Below, piece after piece: positions 20,825 through 31,373 of a DNA stretch of 64,000 nucleotides. The stretch lies in the NCBI GenBank assembly GCA_905221605.1, contig CAJNDS010001469.1:229501-293500 (forward strand), written 5' to 3'. The notes beneath the pieces were generated by a model. It did not search any database. It saw only the letters and a program-made list of their open reading frames with translations, and was not told the origin of the DNA. The translations under genes and the position numbers were made by a program. Position 1 is the first letter of the stretch. Every line of letters starts with the position of its first letter. This DNA comes from Symbiodinium natans. Lineage: Eukaryota; Sar; Dinophyceae; Suessiales; Symbiodiniaceae.

Positions 20825-21509
20825 ACTTTGGGAAACGGGCGGCGGAGGCGAGGGGAAGATTGGAACCCTAACAGGGGACCAAACAGGGAGGGGGGAAACT
20901 TTGGCCATCGGCACAGGGAGAGGGAGAAAGGAGGTGGTTCAGGGTTTAGGGTCTCTGAACTTCTTGGTTCGGGCTATGAGCTTCGTTCAGCTTTTACAGT
21001 AGCCCCCTGGAGCAGTCACTCTAAACAGGTGGCAAAAGCAAACCTTCCAAAGAGCCCATTACCCCTTAAGTACGGAATGCGCCTCAATTTATACTCATCC
21101 TGAATATTTGTTGAAGGTATATTTCTTAATTAAGGAGCACACCTTCATGTATAGAGATCCTTAATACGATTTCAAGTGTGTTTCTGAATTGAGCGGCCTT
21201 AGTTAAAGGGCCACTTGGAGTTCATTACCAAACTTATTCGACTGTTTGGGGTTCTAAATTCAATTAAGGATTGCCGACATTCTGAGGACTGTTGCCGGGT
21301 TCCTGGGCCCTTTGGCTCCCTTTGTCTCCCTTTGTCCCCGGTTTTCTCCTTTTGTCTCCCTTCGCGTGGGTGGCTTTGCTTTCACGTGGGTGGCTTTGCC
21401 GGGTTGCTGTGCTCCTCGCCACCCTTTGTCTCCCTTTGTCTCTCGTCATCTCCATTGCTTCTTTGACATGCCTTTGACTGTTTGGGGTCTTCGCTGGTGT
21501 AAAAACTGT
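20825..21509. other. No gene seen; FB-B fragments
   Basis: About 21045-21210 holds diverged FB-B arms (AGAGCCCATTACCCCTTAA, TATTTCTTAATTAAGGAGC). Around 21300-21450 is a pyrimidine-rich block with repeated CTCCCTTTGTC; its frames are repeat artefacts. Confidence 0.4.
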
Positions 21510-21722
21510 TCGTTTTACCCATTTATAACCATGCCAGGGCACTTAAGGGACTTATAAGTGGGTTATCTGTACAGTTATAACTGCTTAATCAGTACCATGA
21601 ACCTCCAAGTAGCCCTAAACCCTAAACCCTAAACCCTAAACCCTAAACCCTAAACCCTAAACCCTAAACCCTAAACCTTATAAGTGGGTATAATCAGCAC
21701 CCTTAGCCTCCAAGTAGAGCCC
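21510..21722. repeat. FB-C copy split by a telomeric tract with duplicated flanks
   Basis: The right half of FB-C (21510-21612, ending ATGAACCTCCAAGTAG) is followed by nine CCCTAAA units (21613-21676). Then a shortened second copy of the same right half follows (21677-21722: CTTATAAGTGGGT ... AATCAG ... CCTCCAAGTAG). The second copy lacks about 25 bp and has point changes, so the duplication is older than the one at 5.8 kb. Confidence 0.7.
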
Positions 21723-21812
21723 AGGGGCTGCTGACGCGGAGCTCTTCAGGAGCTTTAGCGGTCAGAGCCCCAGCTTGACTCAGGAGGTCGGCACACGGTC
21801 ATACAGGGTGTG

Positions 21813-21877
21813 GGGTTTAGGGTTTAGGGTTTAGGGTTTAGGGTTTGGGGTTTTGGGGTTTTGGGGTTTAGGGTTTG
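21813..21877 (+). repeat. Interstitial telomeric tract with TTTTGGGG variants
   Basis: Five TTTAGGG units, then three TTTTGGGG-type units, then TTTAGGG. Confidence 0.85.
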
Positions 21878-22018
21878 GTCATGTTCATGTGCACTGGTGC
21901 TGTCGTGGAGCGATGGTGCAGTCGCATTCCCGTCTCAGGCAGTAGCATAGCACGGGTTCATTAGGGTTTAGGGTTTAGGGTTTAGGGCTGTAGGGAGCCC
22001 TTGTAAGGACTGAGGGTT

Positions 22019-22109
22019 AAGGTTTAGGGTTTAGGGTTTGGGGTTTTAAGGGTTTTAAAGGGTTTAAAGGGTTTAAAGGGTTTAAAGGGTTTAAAGGGTT
22101 TAGGGTTTA
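22019..22109 (+). repeat. TTTAGGG tract changing into TTTAAAGGG array
   Basis: Three canonical units followed by seven units of 9 bp (TTTAAAGGG), then back to TTTAGGG. Confidence 0.85.
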
Positions 22110-22753
22110 AGTATCATGGCCTGCGAACCCCCAAAGCCCGCAGAGCTCCCACACCAAATCTCCGAAAGCCCCTGTCAACCTTGAATGGCAGATCGGGGTT
22201 TACAGGGCTCTCTTGGGTTTAGTGGAAAAGATGCCCTCAGCCCTACTAAACCCTCAACCCTACACGTAGTTCCTTGCGCCCGAAGCTCAAAGGCAGGGGT
22301 CTTGCGGTTAGGGGTTTAGGGCTCTCTGCCGCAGTCTGGTGCTGAAGAGAAGGGGTTTCTTCTTGACATGTGCGGGTCTGCTGTTCCACAGCCGTATGAA
22401 GCAGGTTCCAGGTTGACAGGGGCGATGAAATCCGGCCGGTAGCCCTGATTCTCTTCAGGGTAGTTGCACATACGCACTTCCCTGTTGAACGATGCTCAAG
22501 GAGCCCCCCAAGACTTGTCCCTCATGCCGAAATCATGAGACCTTCGGCTCTTCGGCCATTTTCAGTCGTTCACACCAAGCTTACAGTAGTTTAGGGTTTT
22601 TGGGCTAAACCCCAAACCCGGCCCTAAACCGTTCAGGGTCCTGAAGTCTTTACGTACCCTGCGTTCGCCAGACTCGGACCGTTTCTGCAGCTGCAAGGCG
22701 CGGGACCTCGCTGTAAGGGCTGGAGAGGGGGTGGGGGAATCAGGGTTTTAGCC
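22110..22753. other. No gene seen
   Basis: Unique sequence. A weak inverted pair TTTAGGGTTTTTGGG / CTAAACCCCAAACCC lies at about 22589-22620. Confidence 0.35.
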
Positions 22754-22853
22754 TAGTGGTAGGGTAGGTAACCTTTAACCTTTTTTGGGTAATATAATCC
22801 CCTCATAATCCCAAAGGTTAACCTTTACTTCCCCCAGGTTACCGGACAACTAA
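22754..22853. repeat. Dispersed element FB-H, copy 2
   Basis: Aligns with 10944-11045 along its whole length with only scattered differences, both ending at GGACAACTAA. Ends are sharp, consistent with a discrete short mobile or amplified unit. Confidence 0.8.
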
Positions 22854-23188
22854 GTTAGGGTTGTTTCAAGTTTCAAGGTGGCCTACCACCTTGACCTTTG
22901 GGCCTTGGGGACTAGCTGAACCCAAATTGAAGGGGTGTTCGGGTCCATACACCATACACCTTAATCAATAGTGAAGAAGGAGAGGAACAATTCACAAATT
23001 TTAGGGCTCATTTGATTCCGATGGTATGTTGTTTATTAATCCTAGTTGCAACAGTAGGAACCCCTATTTTCGGAAACCACCAAAGGAGTTCCGGGTAAAG
23101 ACCAGCCCGGGGCCCCTCCCAAAACAGGCTTAAATCGAGAAGCAGCATGAGCACAACCTCAAAGAAGCCGGCAACATCCTACCACTCG

Positions 23189-23330
23189 GTGCCCCTAAAC
23201 CCTTAAACCCTTAAACCCTTAAAACCTTAAACCCGTCAACCCTTAAACCCTTAAACCCTTAAACCCTCAAACCCTTAATCCCTTAAACCCTTAAACCCTT
23301 AAACCCCTAAACCCCTAAACCCTAAACCAG
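23189..23330 (-). repeat. 8-bp telomere-like array (CCCTTAAA)n
   Basis: About fourteen CCCTTAAA units with scattered variants, ending in CCCCTAAA and CCCTAAA. Confidence 0.85.
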
Positions 23331-25165
23331 ACAAACCCTTGACACCCTCGAACCTACTCAAGCTGCCCGACATGAGGCCGGAGCCAGTGAGTGCGCACCC
23401 AAGCAGGTTGAGCTAGATCCTTAGGGACGAAGCGGACCCTAAACAGGGTTTAGGCCCATGGACCTAGAGCAGACAACCTCATGCAAACCCTACGCCCTAA
23501 GCACATGATCCACATTTTCGGGTTCCAGTGGTCTCCGACAGTTGTGTGAGGAGTGGGTCGAGTCGCGTCTCGAAGGGTGTTAAGTTAGTGGGGTTGCAGT
23601 TTTTAGGGGTTTTGGGGTTTAGGGTTTAAGGGGAGGTCTTGGCTAACGTGGTTCTTTGTAGGGAATTAGGTGCCTTTGCTTTGTGTCAGATATTTCTGAC
23701 GAGAAGTGGTGTCAGTCGTATACAGAGGCACCCTCCTGTGGACCCGGTCAAGGGAGGACCTTGAGAACCAAAGCAACCCTTCACCAATGGTACCCAGAAA
23801 CCGTAGACTCTTATGTTCTTTATTACCCTGTACTTCCAGGGGTCTGATAATTGTGTCCTTAAGCCTTAAGGGTTCTGGTAACCTAATTCTTAGGCCCCTG
23901 GAAGTGTAACGGATCTCATGGCGTATGGACCCAAAATCCTACAAAAAGGATCTTTCAGTCCCCATGATATAGGGCAGGGGAAGATGCGGGTCGGCCCCCG
24001 GGTGCGTTTTGTGCGTTGTAATACACTTGAAGGCTCTATAGCGTAGTTCCTTGTTGGTTTATGACCCAACAAAGGTACTACATGCCTTGAAGAAAGAAGG
24101 GTTGCCGTAGAAGAAGCTTAGTTGCAGGCGGTTGTTGCTTTTTGGCGCGGATGGCTGGCTGGTTTCGGATGGCCCTCTGAACCCCAAAACATTAAGGGTC
24201 TTGGTCAAAGCCGGTACTGAATCGAAGCAATGGCAGCATGCGAGCTTTGACCCTGCTCAAGAAATACCGTGGGTTGTGTGGGTAGAGTATGCCTAAAGGC
24301 TCCTATGTCAGGTGGCATGGCATCTAGATCGGTACGGCTCATGGCTGCTCACAAGCCCGATGACCTAGCACTGAGGGGTGAGAGCTGGGAGCTTCCACTC
24401 AACACGCAGACCCTAGGTAGACGTTAAGTACTTACAGGCTGGTAGGGGTGAGGCGGCCGTCTTCCCATGTGTTGCGCTGGCGTCGGCCGCGCCAGCACCC
24501 TGCGCTGACATGCCGCTGCCGCCAGAAAAGTCTTCCAGGAGATCGGGTTTGCAGTGGTTTGCAGCCACGGGTTCAATTCAGGACAGAGGTTTTGGTTGGA
24601 ATCGTGCTGAAGCAACTTCCAACTCAGGAAATTCAGAGAACCCGACAAAGATATCCAACTCCTCGTTCGATCATTCTGACAGACGGGTTTTTGTCCGTGC
24701 GTGAGTGTCGAAGAGGAGAAATCTAATGGAGAAGATCTCCCTAAGCATCTTCACTAGTTTGAAGTCGCCCGTTTCTGTCTGACAACTCCTCGGCAGTGTT
24801 CGCAAAGTCACACTCTGCATGCGCAGGGGGCTGTTCTGCACACCTTGCAGGCGGAAACACCATGCAGCGGATGTTCCGAATGGTACCGGTGGCGGCAGCG
24901 GCTTTGGTCGTGGCTTCCTCTCCGTGCGCACGGTCTTTTGTGGCGTGCGCCGGTGGCAGTACCAGGTTAATTTCCCAGGGATGCTTCCCCCGCATGCAGT
25001 CTGGCCAGTTTCATGCGCCCTTCATCATGTGGCCCCTTCCCTTGTCTAAAGGGTTCTGAAGTATGGGCCCTTGTGTTTTTCTAGGGTATATAAGGAGCAT
25101 ATAAGGGGTCCCCCCGCCCATATTAGGGGACCATGTATCTACCCTTAGAGACAGGATGCAGGGGT
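23331..25165. other. Unassigned, low repeat content
   Basis: Contains an FB-E-like palindrome at 24017-24091. Open frames at 24448-24726 and 24796-25059 on the plus strand, and 24671-24995 on the minus strand, overlap and show no domain. I do not call a gene. 25030-25130 repeats the 'TCTAAAGGGTTCTGAAGTATGGGCCC' family of 18.0 kb. Confidence 0.3.
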
Positions 25166-25227
25166 ACATTCAGGATAAGGGAGAACCAGACCGTCAACAT
25201 TCAGGATAAGGGAGAACCAGACCGTCA
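25166..25227. repeat. Exact 31-bp tandem duplication
   Basis: Unit ACATTCAGGATAAGGGAGAA plus 11 bp, copies at 25166-25196 and 25197-25227. Confidence 0.9.
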
Positions 25228-25282
25228 TCTTATCCTACAGACGTTGATGTTCGGCGACGAAGCGGGCGCAAGTGACCACACC

Positions 25283-25430
25283 GTAAGGATCCATGTACCT
25301 ACAGTTACATAGTATATACTTGGGGCTTTTAAGGGTTTTCCTAAATATTAGGTGCCATATTATCTATAATCGGGATCCAAAAAGGGACTAGAATTTTGAC
25401 AACCACCTATAGAGGTACATGGATCCTTAC
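25283..25430. repeat. Foldback element FB-A (long copy)
   Basis: Ends GTAAGGATCCATGTACCT and its complement AGGTACATGGATCCTTAC. The interior is longer and more diverged than in other copies. Confidence 0.7.
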
Positions 25431-25557
25431 GGGCAGGTCCCTGAGCACAGGCCCGATCCCGTGTGTTGCTTTGATGTTTTGCAACCCAAGCCTTAACAAA
25501 AATGTCCCGCGTGTGGCCCCCAAATTAAGATGCAACCCCCGCCCCGCCTGGCCGCCT

Positions 25558-25577
25558 AGGGTTTAGGGTTTAGGGGT
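25558..25577 (+). repeat. Telomeric stub
   Basis: Two to three TTTAGGG units before a 10-bp C run. Confidence 0.7.
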
Positions 25578-26067
25578 TAGGCCCCCCCCCCCCAAAGGTC
25601 GGCACCCGGCAATGGGAGCATTAACAAAGATTGTAGCAACCCTGAAGACCACTTAACAGCCACAGAGGAGTAATGAGTAGGACGAACATTCGACCTGTCA
25701 AAGTAGACGTCGGCCAGTCTCCGGTGAGGCGCTCTGTGTGGCGGCCTAAAGCAAGGAATTCTTGGGTCAGGTTTCGACGAGGCCCTTCAGGGCCGGAAAT
25801 ACTGGGTTTAGGGCTTGCAGGTGGAAAATAGGTTTGAACATACTTTTAAAATTTGTTACCCTTAATTCCCTACATAATCTTTGTAGAGCCATAAAAATTC
25901 AAGCTTTCATAGGGCCCCCAAACCTACCCCAGTTTAGGGTTACAGGGTTGCGGGCCCAGAGTTGCAACATCGACCATGCAGCGACTCGGTGTCGCACGAG
26001 TGCTCGAGGCAACGGCCCGCGCTGCCGCCCGGGTCATAACATGACCGGCCCAAACCCCAGGGTTTAG
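25578..26067. other. No gene seen
   Basis: A 101-codon frame (25762-26067) begins at an alternative start and shows no domain; it is not called. Confidence 0.3.
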
Positions 26068-26290
26068 GCCCTAAACCCTAAAGCCTAAACCCTCAACCCT
26101 AAACCCCAAGTATAGACTGTAGGTACATGGAGTCTTAGGGACTTCGGAAAGTCTCCTCCTAGGTGGCCGTTGTCTTCATCATCTGCATCCTGGCCTGCAT
26201 GGAGATGCAGGGATTTGCTTCGCTGTTCCATGGTATTAGGGTTTAGGGGTTTAGGGGTTTAGGGCTTAGGGCTTAGGGTTTAGGGTTGCC
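26068..26290. repeat. Two degenerate telomeric stubs in opposite orientation
   Basis: CCCTAAA-like at 26068-26110 and TTTAGGG-like at 26238-26287. Confidence 0.65.
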
Positions 26291-26360
26291 AGGATCCAGA
26301 GTAAGCCCTTATTCCCCTTTTGCAGGCTTCATTTACCTGCAGTGGTTATACCTTTCTTTC

Positions 26361-26463
26361 AGGGTCCATGTACCTATACAATATATGCTTGGGCCTTAAA
26401 GGGGTTCCTGCATAGTACGTAGCAAACGGCCCAAGTATATGTTATATAGGTACATGGACCCTT
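26361..26463. repeat. Foldback element FB-A
   Basis: AGGGTCCATGTACCTATA...TATAGGTACATGGACCCTTT. The inner GGGCCTTAAAGGGGTTCCT is shared with the copy at 31.4 kb. Confidence 0.75.
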
Positions 26464-26568
26464 TGTCTAATGCTCTAGGGTGTATCGGGCTAGAGTGTAC
26501 CCCAGACCCCTGATTCTACTTCCTTGCTTTTGGGTTCGAGGAAGGGGGAGGGGGGTGTTTTATGACGA

Positions 26569-26671
26569 ACAAATCCTACCCAAAGGCTCATATGTAGGAC
26601 CTTTTTGGGGTTGTATACTAGAATCCCCTATAACTAACCCACAAAGGAACTACATTGGAGCCTCTTTAGGA
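26569..26671. repeat. Foldback element FB-E
   Basis: CCCAAAGGCTCATATGTAGGA at the left. The centre GTATACTAGAATCCCCTATAA is nearly the same as in the copy at 26979. The right arm is CTACATTGGAGCCT. Confidence 0.65.
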
Positions 26672-26978
26672 ACACAACAAGGAACAGGAACTCAAGGTGG
26701 GGTTGGATATGGGTCCAGGACCCAAGCCCCCCAGCAAAGGTAGTTTTCAGCTGGTCCTTCTCTTCAGCCACACGGACCCTGCCTATGATCCTCGGCTCAC
26801 GAGTCGGTTAGTTTCGGGTTTTTGTGTCTGGAGTGACAGGATCCTAGTAAGAACAACGGCGGCGGGAGGGGCGCGATCTGACCACACGCAGGGTTTCGTA
26901 TCTAATGTAGTGCAACCAGCTTAAGGACCTACCAGCGTTGCTTGTGTTCAAGCACCTACACGATTTTTGTTGCCGCTA

Positions 26979-27071
26979 CCTAAAGGCTCCTGTTTAGTAC
27001 CTTTTGGGGTAGTATGCTAGAATCCCCTATAACTAAACCAACAAGGAGCTGCATTAGAGCCTTCAGGTACT
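26979..27071. repeat. Foldback element FB-E
   Basis: TACCTAAAGGCTCCTGTTTAG...GAGCTGCATTAGAGCCTTCAGGTA. Confidence 0.7.
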
Positions 27072-27251
27072 GCCTTAAGATTGGCTCCCTCTTGCCCTCT
27101 CATCTTCCTTGTCATGTCAAGTGCATCTGTTTTAGGGTTTACAGTTTAGGGTTGTCTCAGCAGAACATGACCTGGCGGGGTAGGCATGCACCCGCAAGTC
27201 TTTCAAGGAACATGCATGCAAACATAAGAATGTGATGTGGTTCTCATAAAC

Positions 27252-27350
27252 CCGAAGGATCCATGTACCTCTACGGTATATACTTAGCCCTTGACGCTAC
27301 TTTATAGGACCCCCTTGAAAGCCCAAGTATATACATGGTTCGGGGGTCTT
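27252..27350. repeat. Foldback element FB-A (right arm decayed)
   Basis: The left arm CGAAGGATCCATGTACCT is intact. The right arm is reduced to AAGTATATACATGG. Confidence 0.65.
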
Positions 27351-28458
27351 ACGGTTGAGTGGGTTCGAGTGTGTATATATATATATTATACCGAGCACGG
27401 ACGAACATGGTTGCACAATCTAGATCCCTTGAGCCCCTACGCGTCTGTGCGCAAAAAACACATGAAGAGCCGCCCAGGAGTCGCAAAGCCAGAATGCTCG
27501 GCTGTGGCACTACCTGCAGGCGACCCTCAACCCTAAACCCTAAACCCCACAGTTGTTGTGCTCCAGGTTCATTGTATCCAAGGGCCCGACGTCCTTGAGC
27601 CTCCGGTCGCTGGAACAAGGTTTAGGATCAGGGTTGAGGGCGGGGCGGAGGCGGGGGGGCGGGGGAGCTGGGTATCTCGACATATGAGCACAGCAAGTAA
27701 CAGTCGAAAGACTTATAGAGAGACACCGACAGAGAGAGAGAGAGCGAGTGTGAGACAGAGCGAGGGAGGGAGAGAGAGAGAGCCAGAGTGCAGGTCCATG
27801 AGGCCAATTTGACGGCTTTGGCGCTCCAACAGCGAGAGCCACTCGTGATGCAACCGAAATCCGAAACACAATGAATCCTAAGCCAAAGTCCTGTAAACCT
27901 GCCCTAAGCCTTGCCATAAAGCAGTGTTTCCAAGAATTGTTTGCGGGAGTCTGCGAAACTGTTCAGCACAGTACTTAGCAAGTTCTTTTGCACGGTTCTG
28001 CTCGTCGCTGGGAGTTGGTGCACGCTCTCGGTTCTTTGCATTGCCATTCTGCGTGGACCTTAAATCTTCAAGGCCCCCAAGCCATTTTTCTGCAGGGTTG
28101 AGAACAGGCTGCAGATGTAAGGTAAATCCTAAAAGCACCTAGAATCTAGAAACCCTAAGCCCGAAACCCTGCACGATCTCGGTATGGCAAGTCTTGGGCC
28201 CTTGTTTCTTGCCTGATTGGGTTTTTTCGAGGCCCTGACCCCTTGGAAACCAGCTGGGATGTAGAGTTAGGGTACGTCATTTACCTGGACAGCACTGTGG
28301 CTAAAGAGCTGCTCCCACCGTTTACCCCGTAAAAGAGCATGCCGCAGCTCCCCAACCACAAGTCCCAAGTCCTACAGCACAAACGACCCTGACTTTAGCT
28401 GGGCCCTTGAGACTTCGGCTTTTAAAGGGAGTAAGGGCCTACTCTGGGTCCTAGTACA
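27351..28458. other. No gene seen
   Basis: Holds a TATA run (27372-27392) and a GA-rich stretch (27718-27785). Frames on both strands (27540-28142) are partly GA-repeat artefacts and have no domain. Confidence 0.3.
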
Positions 28459-28484
28459 CCCTAAACCCTAAACCCTAAACCCTT
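28459..28484 (-). repeat. Telomeric stub
   Basis: Three CCCTAAA units. Confidence 0.8.
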
Positions 28485-28581
28485 GGTGAATGAGCGTGGT
28501 TCAACTTCCTCGTGCCTGAGGTTGACTCGACTGCTTGGGCAGCTGAACAATTTGCTGGTTGGGCAGCAGTCGCTACATCGC

Positions 28582-28675
28582 AGGGTTTAGGGTTTAGGGT
28601 TTAGGGTTTACGGTTCAGGGTTTAGGGTTTAGGGTTTAGGGTTTCACCCTAAACCCTAAACCCTAAACCCTAAAG
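28582..28675. repeat. Head-to-head telomeric junction
   Basis: About nine TTTAGGG units meet four CCCTAAA units at 28644-28646 (TTTCA|CCCTAAA). Apart from a two-base spacer this is the arrangement of a telomere-telomere fusion point. Confidence 0.9.
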
Positions 28676-28722
28676 GACTTGGCAAAGGGTGCCGCTGGCA
28701 CCCAACTAGCCCAATAGGTTTA

Positions 28723-28850
28723 CTTGGTAGCCGAGAGGTACCCTTTTCCTTTTTTTGTTCCTTCAAGGTTCCCTCATAAATTAACCAACCCCAATAAAAG
28801 GGCTGCCTTATTATACTATGGTTCCTGGGCCACTAAGTTTAGGGTTTAGG
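28723..28850. repeat. Dispersed repeat related to 1.9 kb and 37.45 kb
   Basis: TTGGTAGCCGAGAGGTACCC ... CCTCATAAA ... GGTTCCTGGGCC is shared with 1905-2008. Confidence 0.55.
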
Positions 28851-28879
28851 GTCTAGGGATTTTGGGGCTGTAACTCTGT

Positions 28880-28972
28880 GGATCCATGTAACAGTCCATG
28901 TACCTTTAAAGGTTCAAGCTACTGTATTGGAACCTTCTGTAAAGTCCAAGTATGTACCATATAGGTACATGG
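28880..28972. repeat. Foldback element FB-A (diverged)
   Basis: GGATCCATGTA with a duplicated GTCCATGTACCT; right arm ACCATATAGGTACATGG. Confidence 0.65.
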
Positions 28973-29354
28973 TAATGTGCATGATATAAATAAATCAGCA
29001 AACATCAACATATATATAGACATATGTATATGCACTCATATATCACTCCCTTCATGGCTGTGCGGGCTTTCCTCCAATTTCAGCTCCATCCTCTTGCTAC
29101 TCTTGCAAGACTGGTTTTCTGGAGGCCAACTTGACAACACAGCTTGTGCACATCAGCCAGAGAGTCTCAAGGGGCTCCACCTTCTCGAAATCCATCTGCC
29201 CTGTAAGGGTTTAGGGTTCAGGGAACTCCCACCGGCCTTCATCGTCCCAGCCTAAACCCTAAACCCTAAGCCCTGATGTTTACTTGACCTATCGCACGCC
29301 AAGGAAAGAGCTCCGCCAAGTGGAGGCCACGCCAATATTTGCGAAACAGAAATT

Positions 29355-29518
29355 GGGGGTCATATACCCTATACTACTGCAATCCCTATTAGGGTATGGA
29401 TGGTATATGGACATACTACTGTAATCCCTATTAGGGTGTATGGGCATACTACTGTAATCCCTATGAGGGTATATGGGCATACTACTGTAATCCCTATCAG
29501 GGTATATGAACCATAAAC
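29355..29518. repeat. FB-I element with four-fold tandem core
   Basis: The unit 'TATGGGCATACTACTGTAAT' plus CCCTATTAGGG occurs four times between a CATATACCC left arm and a GGGTATATGAACCATAAACC right arm. The single-unit form is at 985-1052. Confidence 0.75.
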
Positions 29519-29744
29519 CCTGCAGGGTTTATTTGGTCCACAAGGTATGATGTTTCCGGACCTGCGCAGGACCCAGCAGTCCTCCTACCATACATAAGGA
29601 CCTCGCGGCCCTGTTGTAAAGTGAACTAGAAGGGCCCAGTTGGGCAGATGGGGGTGTGTACTTCCTTTATGCGACAAGCTTACTTGAAGGCTCCTCAATG
29701 TAGTTCCTTTGTCGGCTTAGTTCTAGGGCTTCAGCGGGTTCTGA

Positions 29745-29858
29745 GTACCCAAAGAGCCCCATACCCCTTACGTAAGGAACATACCTTACATGAAATAGGA
29801 GTCCTTAGTCTGTTTTAAAGGTACCTTATTTGAAGGGGTATCGGGCTCTTTGGGTACA
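29745..29858. repeat. Foldback element FB-B (best-preserved arms)
   Basis: GTACCCAAAGAGCCCCATACCCC pairs with GGGGTATCGGGCTCTTTGGGTAC over 23 bp with one difference. Confidence 0.8.
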
Positions 29859-29957
29859 TACAAAGTCTTTGGACAGCTCAACCTCCTCCGCAGCCGTCTG
29901 TGAAGTCACCGATGTGCGCCGTCAAAGGGCGACTTGTCTTACTGTCTGTTCCAAGTA

Positions 29958-29981
29958 TTTAGGGTTTAGGGTTTAGGGTTA
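29958..29981 (+). repeat. Telomeric stub
   Basis: Three TTTAGGG units. Confidence 0.75.
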
Positions 29982-30073
29982 TCGCATGGGGGTTTCTGAA
30001 GATACTCCTAAACTAGGATGCAGAGTATTTTGAGACTCCCGGAGGGTTCCTAAGAATGACCCACTAGTAGCAT

Positions 30074-30182
30074 GGGGTTTAGGGTTTAGGGTTTAGGGTT
30101 TAGGGTTTAGGGTTTAGGGTTTAGGGTTTAGGGTTTAGGGTTTAGGGTTTAGGGTTTAGGGTTTAGGGTTTAGGGTTTAGGG
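30074..30182 (+). repeat. Long interstitial telomeric tract
   Basis: About fifteen perfect TTTAGGG units, the second longest perfect run in the window. Confidence 0.95.
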
Positions 30183-30344
30183 CCAGGGTTGTTTAGGCTG
30201 CTCTTTTGGGGGGGTAGGGGTGCTACTTTTTGGATCCTCCCCGGGCTCTGGGCAGGACCAGCTGTCAAACCCGCCCACACCGCCATCGGCGACCATGCCT
30301 GCGGGCGGAGCCGACTCTGCCTTTTGATTTGAGTGAGGGGTTAG

Positions 30345-30397
30345 GGTTTAGGGTTTAGGGTTTAGGGTTTAGGGTTTAGGGTTTAGGGTTTAGGGTT
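30345..30397 (+). repeat. Interstitial telomeric tract (TTTAGGG)
   Basis: Seven perfect units. Confidence 0.9.
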
Positions 30398-30629
30398 TTC
30401 CGGCTTCCGGGCTTTTGGGGTAGCGGGGAAACACCTCAACCTCCTCTTCTTCTGTGGGGAGCTATGCTGGAAGGCTGAGATCAGCTGTTGTTTGGCGATC
30501 TCCCCGAACCGAAGCTGAAGAACCCTAAACCCCAAACCCTAAACCCCGCGGAGCTGCAAGGCAGTGATGCGGAAGATGAGGGAGCTGAAGGTGCAGCACC
30601 AGGAAGAGCTGGACAGGCGCTGTGCCTGG

Positions 30630-30775
30630 GTTTCGGGTTCAGGGTTTAGGGTTTAGGGTTTGGGGCTAGGGCTTAGTGCTTAGTGCTTAGGGCTTAGGGC
30701 TTGGGGTTTAGGGCTACTTAGGGCTTGGTGCTTAGGGCTTGGGGTTTGGGGTTCAGGGTTTAGGGTTCAACGCTT
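30630..30775 (+). repeat. Degenerate telomere-like cluster
   Basis: Units such as GCTTAGG, GCTTAGT and TTTGGGG; an old array decayed by point changes. Confidence 0.7.
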
Positions 30776-30868
30776 CAGGGTGTCGGAGCCTTGATCGGAC
30801 CCAAAAAAACTGCAGCGCCTTGATTCGACAGGCAATTCCGCGAGATCGCGCAGCTGCAGGCAGGGGCC

Positions 30869-31026
30869 CTACTTGAAGGTTCATGGTACTTACTAACCAA
30901 TTGTAACTGTACTTATAACCCTACTTATAATTGGGATAACCCCTAAAAGGCCCTTTAGGGGTATTATAAGTAGGGTTTTAAGTACAGTTATAATTCGTTA
31001 GTAAGTACCAGGAACCTTCAAGTAGG
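30869..31026. repeat. Foldback element FB-C (best-preserved copy)
   Basis: CTACTTGAAGGTTCATGGTAC pairs with GTACCAGGAACCTTCAAGTAG. Next inwards TTACTAACC pairs with GTTAGTAA, and CTGTACTTATAACCCTACTTAT pairs with the complementary stretch around CCCCTAAAAGGCCCTTTAGGGG. Confidence 0.85.
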
Positions 31027-31062
31027 TTAACCCCAAGGCCCGAAGGGCTTTTATTTTGTGAA

Positions 31063-31165
31063 GCCCAGGGAGCCCCATACCCCTTCATTAAAAAAAAAGG
31101 CCTGGGAGCCTGAATAGAATTTGAGGTATTTTCCTTAATTAAGGAGTATTGGTCTCTTTGGGGGC
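31063..31165. repeat. Foldback element FB-B
   Basis: GCCCAGGGAGCCCCATACCCC ... TTAATTAAGGAGTATTGGTCTC; an A run in the left inner arm. Confidence 0.65.
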
Positions 31166-31373
31166 TTGGGCCCAACAACCATGCTATATGGGGCTTCAGG
31201 CAGTTTTGATCCTACACGGTTACAGGCGGGGAGCGAAAAAACCTGTATACCCCGCCCCCCTCCCCCCCAAAAAACAAAAATCCACAAAAAGTAGTAGACC
31301 CCAAGCCCTAAGCCCCAAACCCTAAACCCTGAACCCTTAAAAACCACACAAGCTGCAAGGAAACCCAAAGGAT

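Noticed and set aside
24448-25059. Possible gene between 24.4 and 25.1 kb
   Set aside because: Open frames on both strands overlap, none has a domain, and no splice chain could be built.
28582-28675. True chromosome end within the window
   Set aside because: All telomeric tracts are short, of mixed orientation and flanked by other DNA on both sides.
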